Notes under the pieces: generated by a model
Database searches by the model: none
Told to the model about the DNA's origin: nothing
Seen by the model: only the letters and a program-made list of their open reading frames with translations
NCBI GenBank assembly: GCA_902495545.1
Contig: CABUXM010000028.1
Coordinates: 1 to 24,405 of the forward strand
Reading direction: 5' to 3'
Length of the DNA: 24,405 nucleotides
Source of the DNA: an uncultured Collinsella sp.
Lineage (GTDB): Bacteria > Actinomycetota > Coriobacteriia > Coriobacteriales > Coriobacteriaceae
Made by a program: the position numbers and the translations under genes
In this document: piece by piece, positions 14,640 through 21,689 of the stretch
Position numbering within the stretch: position 1 is the first letter of the stretch
Layout: the number at the start of each line of letters is the position of its first letter

Positions 14640-15710
14640 ATGTCGCTCGTTCTGGATATAAAAAAGCACTATCCCGGGTTTATACTCGACATGCAGCTTG
14701 AGGCCGGCGAGGAGCGCGTGGCGTTGCTCGGTGCCTCGGGTTGCGGCAAGAGCTGCACACTTCGCTGCATTGCCGGTGTGGAGACGCCCGACGAGGGCAA
14801 GATCGTCGTCAACGGCGTGACCTTTTTTGACTCGGCGGCGGGCATCAACCTGTCGCCACAGGCGCGCAAATGCGCCCTGCTGTTCCAAAACTATCAGCTG
14901 TTTCCTAACATGACGGTGGCCGATAACGTATGCGCCGGTGTAAAGGATGCGGGCGACGCCGCCGCACGCAAAAAGCTCGCCGAGCGCTATCTGAGCATTT
15001 TCGGTCTAGCCGATTTTGCCGACCGCTACCCCGCGCGCCTTTCGGGCGGGCAGCAGCAACGCGTGGCGCTTGCCCGTATGGTGGCGGCGCATCCGGGCAT
15101 CTTTATGTTCGACGAGCCCATGAGCGCGCTCGATTCCTATCTTAAGAGCGCACTCGAGCAGAACATGCTCGACCTGTTCGACGTCTGTAACCGCACCGTG
15201 CTCTACGTGAGCCACGACATCGACGAGGCGTGCCGCCTGTGCCAGCGCATCTGCGTGATGCACGACGGGCATGTTGAGGAGACTGGCTCCGTTGAGGATG
15301 TGGTCCGCCGTCCGCAGACGCTGGCGGCGCTGCGCCTGACGGGCTGCAAGAACACAAGCCGGGCGCGCAAGATCGGCGACGAAGAAGTTGAGGCCCTCGA
15401 CTGGGGCATGACCTTTAACGTGGGTCGCGAGATTCCCGATGACGTGGCGTACCTGGGTATTCGCGCAAGCTACTTCCATGTTGACAATCGCGCTGAGCGG
15501 GGCCGCAACAGCTATGACTTGCACGTGGCCCGCGTGAGTGATTCGCGCTTTGAGCGGCTGGTGTTGCTGGACGTGCCGCGCGTCGATGCGCCCACGCGTC
15601 TGCAGTGGAAGGTCAACAAGGTGGGCATGCCTGTCGACGCGCTGCCGCAAGCAGGCGAGACGCTGCGAATGCATTTTGATGCCAGCAGGATCCATTTGGT
15701 TTGTCGATAG
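14640..15710 (+). CDS. modC: Molybdate ABC transporter ATP-binding protein ModC
   Basis: ModC is the ATPase that powers molybdate import by ModB. Visible motifs are Walker A GASGCGKSC (about residues 32-40), the Q-loop LLFQNYQLFPNM, the signature LSGGQQQRVALARM (about residues 137-150), Walker B GIFMFDEPMSALD (about 156-168), and the switch histidine in YVSHDIDEA. The region after about residue 245 is a C-terminal TOBE/MOP-like domain expected to bind oxyanions. Length 356 is typical. The start is ATG 14640, with GGGAGG inside the end of modB and only three bases between genes, so the pair is coupled. A terminator-like hairpin follows at 15722. Confidence 0.95.
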   Translation: MSLVLDIKKHYPGFILDMQLEAGEERVALLGASGCGKSCTLRCIAGVETPDEGKIVVNGVTFFDSAAGINLSPQARKCALLFQNYQLFPNMTVADNVCAGVKDAGDAAARKKLAERYLSIFGLADFADRYPARLSGGQQQRVALARMVAAHPGIFMFDEPMSALDSYLKSALEQNMLDLFDVCNRTVLYVSHDIDEACRLCQRICVMHDGHVEETGSVEDVVRRPQTLAALRLTGCKNTSRARKIGDEEVEALDWGMTFNVGREIPDDVAYLGIRASYFHVDNRAERGRNSYDLHVARVSDSRFERLVLLDVPRVDAPTRLQWKVNKVGMPVDALPQAGETLRMHFDASRIHLVCR

Positions 15711-15721
15711 CGCCGGGTAAT

Positions 15722-15756
15722 GCCGTCGGGGATATAAGCCTCGGCGGCTTTGTCTT
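15722..15756 (+). terminator. Probable terminator of modABC
   Basis: GCCGTCGGGG (15722-15731) pairs with CCTCGGCGGC (15739-15748) over 10 bp including two G-T wobbles, with a 7-nt loop, followed by TTTGTCTT. The T-run is interrupted, so strength is moderate. Confidence 0.75.
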
Positions 15757-15843
15757 GCCGCTCGCCGAATGAGGGACGACAAACTCTTACCAATCAAGAT
15801 AATTTTTTATTAAACGACGACGCACGACGCTGTCGTACGAATG

Positions 15844-15881
15844 TCAACGGTGTTCGTCTGGACGATGACCGTTGATATAGT
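15844..15881 (+). promoter_or_regulatory. Dyad-symmetric operator candidate with adjacent -10 box, upstream of the double-cubane genes
   Basis: TCAACGGT (15844-15851) and ACCGTTGA (15868-15875) are perfect inverted repeats, and inside them TCGTC (15854-15858) and GACGA (15861-15865) are also inverted. This makes a 32-bp dyad broken only at two positions per arm. TATAGT at 15876-15881 directly follows and could be the -10, with the dyad covering the -35 region (TTCGTC at 15853). This layout fits a regulator-controlled promoter for the downstream operon; it could instead be an RNA hairpin. Confidence 0.55.
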
Positions 15882-15911
15882 TGACCTTAACTTGTAAAGG
15901 AGGGTGCGCAC

Positions 15912-15980
15912 ATGCCGCAGACGACATACATTCGCCGCGTTGCCGCGCGTGCCCTATATATAGCTCGGAGTCGCATATGA
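15912..15980 (+). CDS. Tiny 22-codon ORF with strong ribosome site (possible leader peptide)
   Basis: ATG at 15912 is preceded by AAAGGAGGG at 15896-15904, one of the best Shine-Dalgarno matches in the window. The predicted peptide begins MPQTTYIRRVAARALYIARS and is basic, with no recognised family. Its TGA overlaps the ATG of the next small frame at 15977 (ATGA). It may be a regulatory leader peptide for the double-cubane gene, or a chance frame beside a strong purine-rich site. Nothing in the sequence proves translation. Confidence 0.4.
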   Translation: MPQTTYIRRVAARALYIARSRI

Positions 15981-16147
15981 GCAGGTATGTTCACGGCTCC
16001 GGGAGAGACGACGAACAACTAAATAATCGACCGCAAAGCAGGTTCCCTAAAATTCCGGGTTTAGGCGCGGCTGGGTTTTCGCCACCCACCGTGCAGCAAT
16101 ACCGTAGCTATTCAATTTTGGTTCGAGAGGGGAACCGTCATGGCTGA
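15977..16147 (+). CDS. Small 56-codon ORF overlapping the start of the double-cubane gene
   Basis: ATG at 15977 has GGAG at 15967-15970, six bases upstream, and overlaps the stop of the 22-codon frame. The predicted 56-residue peptide begins MSRYVHGSGRDDEQLNN and ends VREGNRHG; I recognise no family. Its stop at 16145-16147 lies eight bases inside the next gene, so the three frames would be translationally coupled. The same bases form the structured leader described separately, so either the peptide or the RNA structure, or both, may be what is selected. Confidence 0.35.
   Translation: MSRYVHGSGRDDEQLNNRPQSRFPKIPGLGAAGFSPPTVQQYRSYSILVREGNRHG
16041..16136 (+). promoter_or_regulatory. Structured leader with mutually exclusive pairings before the first double-cubane gene
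   Basis: One fold pairs GGTTCCC (16041-16047) with GGGAACC (16130-16136), and AAAATT (16049-16054) with AATTTT (16114-16119), around an inner helix GCGCGG-c-TGGG (16065-16075) with CCCACCGTGC (16085-16094). An alternative pairs CCTAAA (16046-16051) with TTTAGG (16060-16065). A third local hairpin, GGTTC (16120-16124) with GAACC (16132-16136), holds the ribosome site GAGAGGG in its loop. These exclude one another, as in riboswitches or attenuators. No known aptamer class is confidently recognised. Confidence 0.5.
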
Positions 16148-17423
16148 AGAATTCGATTTCCATCCGATGTGGGAGAGCCTCGGCATGAATCTTGCCGACC
16201 ACGACATGCTGCTGGGCGCCGTGGGTCAGATGTACGGCGATATGTTTCTGATGCAGCACAATCGCCCCAAGTCCACGTCCTACCTGGACTTTGTGGCCAC
16301 CAACATCCATAGCGGCCGTATTAAGGAGATGCTCGACAAGAAGGAGGCCGGCGAGGCCACCAAGATCGTCGGTTCGTTCTGCGTGTACGTGCCCGAGGAG
16401 ATCGTACTTGCCTGTGACGGTATTCCCGTGGGCCTGTGCTCGGGTGCCGATTGGGCAACCGATAAGGTCGAGGAGCACCTGCCGCGCAACACCTGCCCGC
16501 TTATCAAGAGCTTTGCCGGCTTTAAGCTGGGCGAGGTCTGCCCCTACATTGAGTCGAGTTACCTGGTGGTAGGCGAGAACACCTGCGACGGTAAGAAGAA
16601 AGCCTACGAGTTCTTTGCCACGCAAAAGAACATGTACGTCATGGATATTCCCAACGTGCACGACGAGTCGACGCTCGTGACCTGGAAGGCCGAGGTCAAG
16701 AAGCTCGCCGCCAAGATCGAGGACGAGTGCGGCGTCAAGATTACGCCCGAGGGCCTGAAGGCTGCCATCCACGCCGTCAATGAGAAGCGCCGCGCCCTGC
16801 AGCGCCTCGCTGCGACCCGCGCTGCCGACCCTGCGCCCATCAGCGGTCTCGACAGCCTGCTGACCGTTCAGGCCGCCTTTATGGACGACACACCGCGTCT
16901 GACCGGAGCCATCAACGATATGGCGGCTGAGTGCGAGCAGCGTGTCGAGGCCGGCGAGGGCGTGGCACCCAAGGGGACCAAGCGCATCCTGTACACCGGT
17001 ACGCCCATGGCCGTGCCCAACTGGAAGCTGTTCAACCTTATCGAGAAGGCCGGCGGCGTTGTGGTAGGCGAGGAGTCCTGCACGGGCTCGCGCTACTACA
17101 AGGACCTGGTCGACGAGTCCGGCGAGACGGTCGACGAGATGCTCGACGCCATCGCCGAGCGCTACTTTAAGATCAACTGCGCCGTCTTTACGCCCAACGA
17201 CCAGCGTATGAAGGATATTGTCCAGATGGCCAAGGACCTGCATGCCGACGGCATCGTCGACGTGGCCCTGCAGTTCTGCACGCTTTACGAGATGGAGTCG
17301 TTTGTCGTTGAGAAGGCCGCCGAGGAAGCCGGCATTCCGTTTATGCACATCACGACCGACTACGCCGGCGAGGATGCAGGCCAACTGCAAACCAGGATCG
17401 AGGCTTTCTTGGAAACCATTTAG
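16140..17423 (+). CDS. Double-cubane-cluster protein (2-hydroxyacyl-CoA dehydratase-like anaerobic reductase), copy 1
   Basis: The product belongs to the 2-hydroxyacyl-CoA dehydratase/BcrC-type superfamily, in the branch known as double-cubane-cluster proteins. These receive electrons from an ATP-hydrolysing activase and reduce small molecules at very low potential in the cytoplasm. Six cysteines sit at family positions: Cys81 (SFCVYVP), Cys119 (NTCPLIK), Cys134 (VCPYIE), Cys149 (ENTCDGKKK), Cys314 (EESCTGS) and Cys380 (QFCTLYE). They could hold two bridged [4Fe-4S] cubanes. CoA-dehydratase activity is not implied, since no CoA-transferase or second subunit type is adjacent. Length is 427. 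The start is ATG 16140, with GAGAGGGG seven bases upstream. It is followed by a paralogue and an activase. The true substrate is unknown. Confidence 0.9.
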   Translation: MAEEFDFHPMWESLGMNLADHDMLLGAVGQMYGDMFLMQHNRPKSTSYLDFVATNIHSGRIKEMLDKKEAGEATKIVGSFCVYVPEEIVLACDGIPVGLCSGADWATDKVEEHLPRNTCPLIKSFAGFKLGEVCPYIESSYLVVGENTCDGKKKAYEFFATQKNMYVMDIPNVHDESTLVTWKAEVKKLAAKIEDECGVKITPEGLKAAIHAVNEKRRALQRLAATRAADPAPISGLDSLLTVQAAFMDDTPRLTGAINDMAAECEQRVEAGEGVAPKGTKRILYTGTPMAVPNWKLFNLIEKAGGVVVGEESCTGSRYYKDLVDESGETVDEMLDAIAERYFKINCAVFTPNDQRMKDIVQMAKDLHADGIVDVALQFCTLYEMESFVVEKAAEEAGIPFMHITTDYAGEDAGQLQTRIEAFLETI

Positions 17424-17438
17424 GGGTATCCGTTCCGG

Positions 17439-17540
17439 CGGCTTCCCCAGGCACCCGATCTTGCCGTTCAAACCGTCGCTTACGTACCAAAATACGCGGC
17501 GTTCCTCTTTCACGGCAACCTCGGGCTCCTGGGAAAGCCG
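17439..17540 (+). other. Long ~100-nt hairpin between the two double-cubane genes
   Basis: CGGCTTCCCCAGG (17439-17451) pairs with CCTGGGAAAGCCG (17528-17540) with one mismatch. CCCGA (17454-17458) pairs with TCGGG (17521-17525), and TTGCCGT (17461-17467) pairs with ACGGCAA (17512-17518). In total about 24 bp are formed around a 44-nt loop that contains CGTA/TACG. No T-run follows. It fills most of the 154-nt gap before the second gene and could set mRNA stability or relative expression, or be an inserted palindromic element. Confidence 0.7.
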
Positions 17541-17577
17541 TTTCCTCGGTTGGTCAAAAGGTTTGTTAAGGAGTTAT

Positions 17578-18741
17578 ATGTCGGAAAATATTGAGCAGCC
17601 GTTGCCGCGCACGTTTGAGGAGTTCAACGAGCAGCGCAAGGCGGCGTTTATTCGTGTCAAGGATTACAAGCAGGCGGGCAATCGCCTGGTCGGCTTTTTG
17701 TGCAGCTATACGCCGCTCGAGATTATCGATGCCGCGGGGGCCGCAAGTGTCGCTCTGTGCGGTACGTCCGATGAGGTGATTCCCGAGGCCGAGAAGGTGC
17801 TGCCGGCAAACCTCTGCCCGCTCATCAAGTCGACCTACGGCTTTGCCTACTCGCAAAAGTGCCCGTTTACGTACTTTAGCGACATGATCATCGGCGAGAC
17901 CACCTGCGACGGCAAGAAGAAGATGTACGAGCTACTCAACGAGCTCAAGCGCACGCACATTCTGCATCTTCCGCAGGGTCGCGATCGTGCCTACGAGCGT
18001 GAGGGCTGGTACGAGGAGTGCCGTCTGCTTAAGGAGGAGCTCGATAACTTCTACGGTATTACGATCACCGATGACGACCTGCGCGCCGCTGTCCGTCGTC
18101 GCAATCGCCTGCGTGCCGCCCAACTCGAGATGTTTGCGCTGCAGGCCAACCAGCCGGCGGCCATGAGCGGCGTCGACCTGATGAGCACCATGTTTGCCGG
18201 TACGTTCAGCTTTGATATCGAGGCCTATACGCAGCAGCTGGAGCAAAAGGTTGTCAAGCTGCGCGAGGCCTACGACGCGGGCGAGCGCCCGGTTGCGGCG
18301 GATGCCAAGCGCATTCTGATCACCGGTTGCCCGGTGGGCGGTGTGATCAACAAGATCGGTCGCACCATCGAGTCCAACGGCGGTGTGGTCGTGTGCATGG
18401 ACGACTGTTCGGGCGAGCGCGCGGCGGCCATGATGGTCGACCCGGACGCGCCCGATATCCTGCGCGCCATCGCCGACCGCTATCTGGATATCAACTGCTC
18501 GGTCATGACGCCCAACGACGGTCGTATGGAGAACATGCTGACCATGTGCGAGAAGTACCATGTCGATGGCGTGGTAGAGAGCGTGCTACAGGCCTGCCAC
18601 ACCTTCAACGTTGAGAGCACGCACATGCAGGAGGCCGTCGAGGGTGCGGGTATTCCGTACATGAAGATCGAGACCGACTACAGCAATGGCGACATGGGCC
18701 AGATCGAGACGCGCATCGCCGCCTTTATCGAAACCCTGTAG
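17578..18741 (+). CDS. Double-cubane-cluster protein (2-hydroxyacyl-CoA dehydratase-like), copy 2
   Basis: This 387-residue protein is a paralogue of the preceding gene. It shares the six cysteine contexts: FLCSYTPLE, NLCPLIKST, KCPFTYFS, ETTCDGKKKMYELL, DDCSGERAA and LQACHTFNVES. The C-terminal IETDYSNGDMGQIETRIAAFIETL matches the ITTDYAGEDAGQLQTRIEAFLETI ending of copy 1. Differences include the N-terminus and the HLPQGRDRAYEREGWYEE segment in place of DIPNVHDESTLVTWKAE, so the two may differ in substrate or form a heterodimer like the alpha/beta subunits of dehydratases. The start is ATG 17578 with AAGGAG six bases upstream (MSENIEQPLPRTFEEF); the frame is open further 5' but overlaps copy 1 out of frame. 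A palindrome separates it from the activase. Confidence 0.9.
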   Translation: MSENIEQPLPRTFEEFNEQRKAAFIRVKDYKQAGNRLVGFLCSYTPLEIIDAAGAASVALCGTSDEVIPEAEKVLPANLCPLIKSTYGFAYSQKCPFTYFSDMIIGETTCDGKKKMYELLNELKRTHILHLPQGRDRAYEREGWYEECRLLKEELDNFYGITITDDDLRAAVRRRNRLRAAQLEMFALQANQPAAMSGVDLMSTMFAGTFSFDIEAYTQQLEQKVVKLREAYDAGERPVAADAKRILITGCPVGGVINKIGRTIESNGGVVVCMDDCSGERAAAMMVDPDAPDILRAIADRYLDINCSVMTPNDGRMENMLTMCEKYHVDGVVESVLQACHTFNVESTHMQEAVEGAGIPYMKIETDYSNGDMGQIETRIAAFIETL

Positions 18742-18750
18742 GTGACTGTA

Positions 18751-18779
18751 TGTGACAAAGGGACTGGCCCTTTGTTACA
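18751..18779. repeat. REP-like palindrome between double-cubane copy 2 and the activase
   Basis: TGTGACAAAGGG (18751-18762) pairs with CCCTTTGTTACA (18768-18779), including one G-T wobble, around ACTGG. The left arm plus ACT is identical to that at 7093-7107. No T-run follows, so transcription can probably continue into the activase gene. Confidence 0.8.
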
Positions 18780-18845
18780 CGTGAGGGAGGATGCCAAGGC
18801 GCCTGAACGCGCCGCTACCTTTGATGTTTAGATTGGGAGAGAGCC

Positions 18846-19610
18846 ATGATAGGGATCGGGATTGATATCGGGTCTACGGCGGCTAAGGCTGCTGTGGTCG
18901 ACGGGGAGGGTTCGGTGGCGTGGACGTGCGTGCAGCCAACCGGGTTCTCCTCGGTCGATGCTTCCGAGCGGCTGCGCGAGGCACTGGCAGCGGCCGGCTA
19001 TGACGTGGCTGCCGACGACGTGCGCGTGATCGCGACCGGCTACGGCCGTGTCGCCGTGCCCTATGCGCATAAAGTCGTTACCGAGATTACCTGCCACGGT
19101 ACCGGTGCCGTGCGTCTGTTTGGCGACCATGGCACCGTGGTCGATGTGGGCGGCCAGGACACCAAGGTCATCCAGCTTAAAGGAGGCCGCGTGGCAAAGT
19201 TCGCCATGAACGACAAGTGCGCTGCCGGCACGGGGCGCTTTTTGGAGATCATGGCCGACCGCCTAGGCATTTCCCAGCAGCAGATGGCCGACCTGGCGTG
19301 TTCCGGCGAGCCCACCAAGATCAGCAGCATGTGCACCGTGTTTGCCGAAAGCGAGGTTATCAGCCTGATCGGTCGCGGTGAGCCGCGCGAGAACATTGCG
19401 CGTGGCGTGATCGACAGCGTGGTTTCGCGCGTGGCGACCATGGCCGGGCAGGCCGCGGGCGCCCCGTACTACCTGACCGGTGGCCTGTGCGAGAACGCCT
19501 TCGTGGTGGAGCGGTTGGGCGAGCTACTGGGGTCGCCGGTCACCACCTCGCCCCAGGCCCGCTTTGCCGGTGCCATTGGCGCGGCGATTCGTGCGCGGGC
19601 GCTCAATTAA
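18846..19610 (+). CDS. Acyl-CoA dehydratase-type activase (ATP-dependent electron donor, BadF/BcrG/HgdC family)
   Basis: The product is the ASKHA-fold ATPase that injects electrons into double-cubane or 2-hydroxyacyl-CoA dehydratase partners; the family works as a homodimer bridged by one oxygen-labile [4Fe-4S]. The phosphate-1 loop GIDIGSTAAKAAVVD begins at residue 3, TGYGR follows at about residue 62, VDVGGQDTKVI lies at about residues 98-108, and the cluster cysteines are Cys125 (NDKCAAGTGRF) and Cys163 (SSMCTVFAESEV). The helix-cluster-helix region between them is intact. Length 254 is normal. The start is ATG 18846 after GGGAGAGA. Being the single activase after two double-cubane genes, it presumably serves both. 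Confidence 0.95.
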   Translation: MIGIGIDIGSTAAKAAVVDGEGSVAWTCVQPTGFSSVDASERLREALAAAGYDVAADDVRVIATGYGRVAVPYAHKVVTEITCHGTGAVRLFGDHGTVVDVGGQDTKVIQLKGGRVAKFAMNDKCAAGTGRFLEIMADRLGISQQQMADLACSGEPTKISSMCTVFAESEVISLIGRGEPRENIARGVIDSVVSRVATMAGQAAGAPYYLTGGLCENAFVVERLGELLGSPVTTSPQARFAGAIGAAIRARALN

Positions 19611-19680
19611 TGCATCCGCCGTCGGCTCGCATTCATGCGTATACTGGGAGAAAATGATTGACCGAAGAGAGGAGGTATCG

Positions 19681-20730
19681 ATGGCTGACGATCAGATTAA
19701 GCTCACGTCTATGACTGCCGCGAGCGGTTGAGCCGCTAAGTTGGCTCCTGGAGCCCTCGCCCAGGTCCTGGGCGACTTACCCAATGTGCATAACGACAAC
19801 CTGCTCGTGGGGTTCGATACCTCCGACGATGCGAGCGTCTTCCGCGTAGGGGAGAACCTGGGCCTCGTGCAGTCCATCGACTTCTTCCCGCCGATGGTCG
19901 ACGACCCGTTCCTGTTTGGCCAGATCGCCGCAGCCAACTCGCTGTCGGACATCTACGCCATGGGCGGGCGGCCGAGCCATGCCATGAACCTGCTTTGCAT
20001 ACCCAGTTGTCTGGGCGTTGAGGTTGCCGGTCAGATTCTGGCGGGCGGCGCCGATAAGTGCGTCGAGGCGGGTTGCTCCATCGCGGGCGGCCACACCATC
20101 AACGATGACGAGCCCAAGTACGGCCTGTCCGTGAGCGGCTTTGTCACGCTCGACCGCATGCTCGCCAACAGCGGCGCGCGCGTGGGCGATGTCCTGCTGC
20201 TGACCAAGGCGATCGGTTCGGGCATCATCACCACGGCCATTAAGGGCGAGCTCATCGAGCAGGACGAGGCCGCAGCCATGTTTGACTCGATGCGCACCCT
20301 CAACGAGGCCCCGATCCGTTTGGCCGAGGGGCTCGAACTTCACGGCTGTACCGACATTACGGGCTTTGGCCTGATCGGGCACGCGTGCGAGATGGCCGAG
20401 GGCTCGGGCGTGCAGGTTGAGCTTGCGTCGGGGGCGGTGCCGCTCTTTGACCAGGTACTCGACATGGCGCGTCTGGGCATTATCCCCGCGGGCTCCTACC
20501 GCAACCAGGACTTCTTTGGCCCGCGTGTGGCTGCCGACGAGGACCTGGAGCCGGGCATGTTGAATGCGCTGTACGATCCGCAGACCTCGGGCGGCTTGCT
20601 CATCGCGGCACCTGCTGCCGATGTGGATGAGCTTGCGCGCCGTCTGCATGCCGAGGGGCGCGTTGCCGCCACAATCGGGCGCGTGTGCGAGACGGTGCCA
20701 GGCGGTCCCGCCGTCCACGTTGTTCGCTAG
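19681..20730 (+). CDS. selD: Selenide, water dikinase SelD, a selenoprotein with in-frame UGA (Sec17)
   Basis: SelD makes selenophosphate from selenide and ATP for tRNA-Sec and seleno-tRNA modification. The true start is ATG 19681 with GAGAGGAGG seven bases upstream. The frame then meets TGA at 19729-19731 and continues without interruption to 20730: MADDQIKLTSMTAASG-U-AAKLAPGALAQVL. Position 17 is the catalytic Cys and position 20 the essential Lys in known SelD proteins (Cys17/Lys20 in E. coli), so the UGA is best read as selenocysteine. Later motifs include the AIR-synthase-type GFDTSDDASVFRVGE, the ANSLSDIYAMGG metal/ATP segment, ITGFGLIGHACEMA and DPQTSGGLLIA. Full length is 349 residues, as expected. 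A gene caller starting at TTG 19741 would lose the active site. Confidence 0.95.
19757..19775 (+). promoter_or_regulatory. Candidate bacterial SECIS hairpin for selD UGA
   Basis: TCGCCCA (19757-19763) pairs with TGGGCGA (19769-19775) over 7 bp, with GGTCC as the loop. The GGU in the apical loop is the feature SelB recognises in bacterial SECIS elements. The loop GG begins 33 bases after the UGA, inside the range usually accepted. A shorter palindrome GGCTCCTGGAGCC at 19743-19755 lies between and could stack below. Function is inferred from position and shape only. Confidence 0.7.
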
Positions 20731-20791
20731 CCCGCACGTTTATGTAACTGTTTCCCGTTCTCTAGAACGGTTCTTTCGAAAGGAATTTGCT

Positions 20792-21418
20792 ATGTCTACC
20801 AAGATTGAAGTCAATGCCATGGGCGATGCCTGCCCGCTGCCCGTCGTCAAGACGCTTAAGGCGCTCAAGCAGCTCGATGGCGAGGGTGCCGTGGTGACCT
20901 CGGTCGATAACGAGACCGCCGTCAAGAACATCTCCAAGATGGCGCAGGAGAAGGGCTGCACGGCCTCGGTCGAGAAGATCTCGGACGCCGAGTGGCACGT
21001 GACTGTCGCGATCGCCGGTGCCGTGGCCGTTGCGGACCCCGAGCAGGATGGCGCTGCCTTCTGCGACGCCAACGCCGGCAAGGGCAAGCTCGTCATTTCC
21101 GTCTACACCGACTGTATGGGCCGTGGCGACGACGAGCTGGGCCACAAGCTCATGAAGGCCTTCATCTTTGCCGTGACGCAGCAGGAGGAGCTGCCCGCGA
21201 CTATGCTGTTCTACAACGGTGGTGCCAAGCTCACCGTAGAGGGCTCTCCGGTGCTCGACGACCTGAAGGGCCTGGCCGAGCAGGGTGTCGAGATTCTCAC
21301 CTGCGGTACCTGCCTCGACCACTATGGCATTAAAGACCAGCTCGCGGTGGGCGAGGTCACCAACATGTACGTGATCGTGGAGAAGATGGAGCAGGCCGTG
21401 CGCGTTGTGCGCCCGTAG
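20792..21418 (+). CDS. yedF: YedF-type selenium metabolism protein (TusA-like plus DsrE-like domains)
   Basis: The 208-residue product fits YedF proteins found beside selD and thought to handle selenium or sulfur as a protein-bound persulfide or perselenide. The N-terminal TusA/SirA-like domain has the active-site Cys in GDACPLPVVKTLKAL (about residues 11-25). The C-terminal half is DsrE-like and ends with the family signature ILTCGTCLDHYGIKDQLAVGEVT, carrying two more cysteines. DCMGRGDDELGHKLMKAF joins the two. It is predicted to be cytoplasmic. The start is ATG 20792 after AAAGGAA. It lies 61 bases after selD and 19 before the DUF3343 gene, in one apparent operon. The biochemical role is not demonstrated for the family. 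Confidence 0.92.
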   Translation: MSTKIEVNAMGDACPLPVVKTLKALKQLDGEGAVVTSVDNETAVKNISKMAQEKGCTASVEKISDAEWHVTVAIAGAVAVADPEQDGAAFCDANAGKGKLVISVYTDCMGRGDDELGHKLMKAFIFAVTQQEELPATMLFYNGGAKLTVEGSPVLDDLKGLAEQGVEILTCGTCLDHYGIKDQLAVGEVTNMYVIVEKMEQAVRVVRP

Positions 21419-21437
21419 CGTATTGGTTGGAGTTGCC

Positions 21438-21689
21438 ATGAGGGAGAAGCGCCCGGCGCTTGTCATCACGTTTCCCACCACGGCGGCCGCCATGGGCTGC
21501 GAGTCCCTGTGCATCGAGCGCGGCCTTCCCGGGCGAACGATTCCCGTACCCGGGGAGGTCGCTGCCGGCTGCGGTCTGGCGTGGAAGGCGTTGCCTGCCG
21601 ATGAGGAACTGCTGCGCGGCGAGCTTGCCGCAGCAGGCATTCCCACCGAGGGCTATACCGTGATTGATATGTGGGAGGTCGTGCGATGA
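21438..21689 (+). CDS. DUF3343 protein, putative Se/S carrier
   Basis: This 83-residue protein belongs to DUF3343, a small family repeatedly found with selD and yedF and proposed to carry selenium or sulfur. The N-terminal segment LVITFPTTAAAMGCESLC and the central IPVPGEVAAGCGLAWKA, containing the conserved GCG cysteine, are typical; VIDMWEVV closes the fold. The start is ATG 21438, with GGAG six bases upstream. Its stop overlaps the start of the cysteine desulfurase by four bases (ATGA), so the two are translationally coupled. That suggests the desulfurase and this carrier are made in fixed ratio and may hand over Se or S directly; the hand-over is inference. Confidence 0.88.
   Translation: MREKRPALVITFPTTAAAMGCESLCIERGLPGRTIPVPGEVAAGCGLAWKALPADEELLRGELAAAGIPTEGYTVIDMWEVVR

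Noticed and set aside
16021..16090. Class I c-di-GMP (GEMM) riboswitch
   Set aside because: GCAAAGC followed by a CTAAA-type helix is reminiscent, but the conserved upstream GGCAAA strand with its tetraloop is missing, so the core cannot form.
16140..19610. A 2-hydroxyglutaryl- or lactoyl-CoA dehydratase fermentation operon
   Set aside because: No CoA-transferase, dehydrogenase or electron-transfer flavoprotein genes are adjacent, and the cysteine pattern matches double-cubane proteins.
19741..20730. SelD starting at TTG 19741, or a selD pseudogene broken by a stop
   Set aside because: The strong ribosome site belongs to ATG 19681, and the TGA replaces the catalytic Cys exactly, with a SECIS-like hairpin after it; selenocysteine explains this better.
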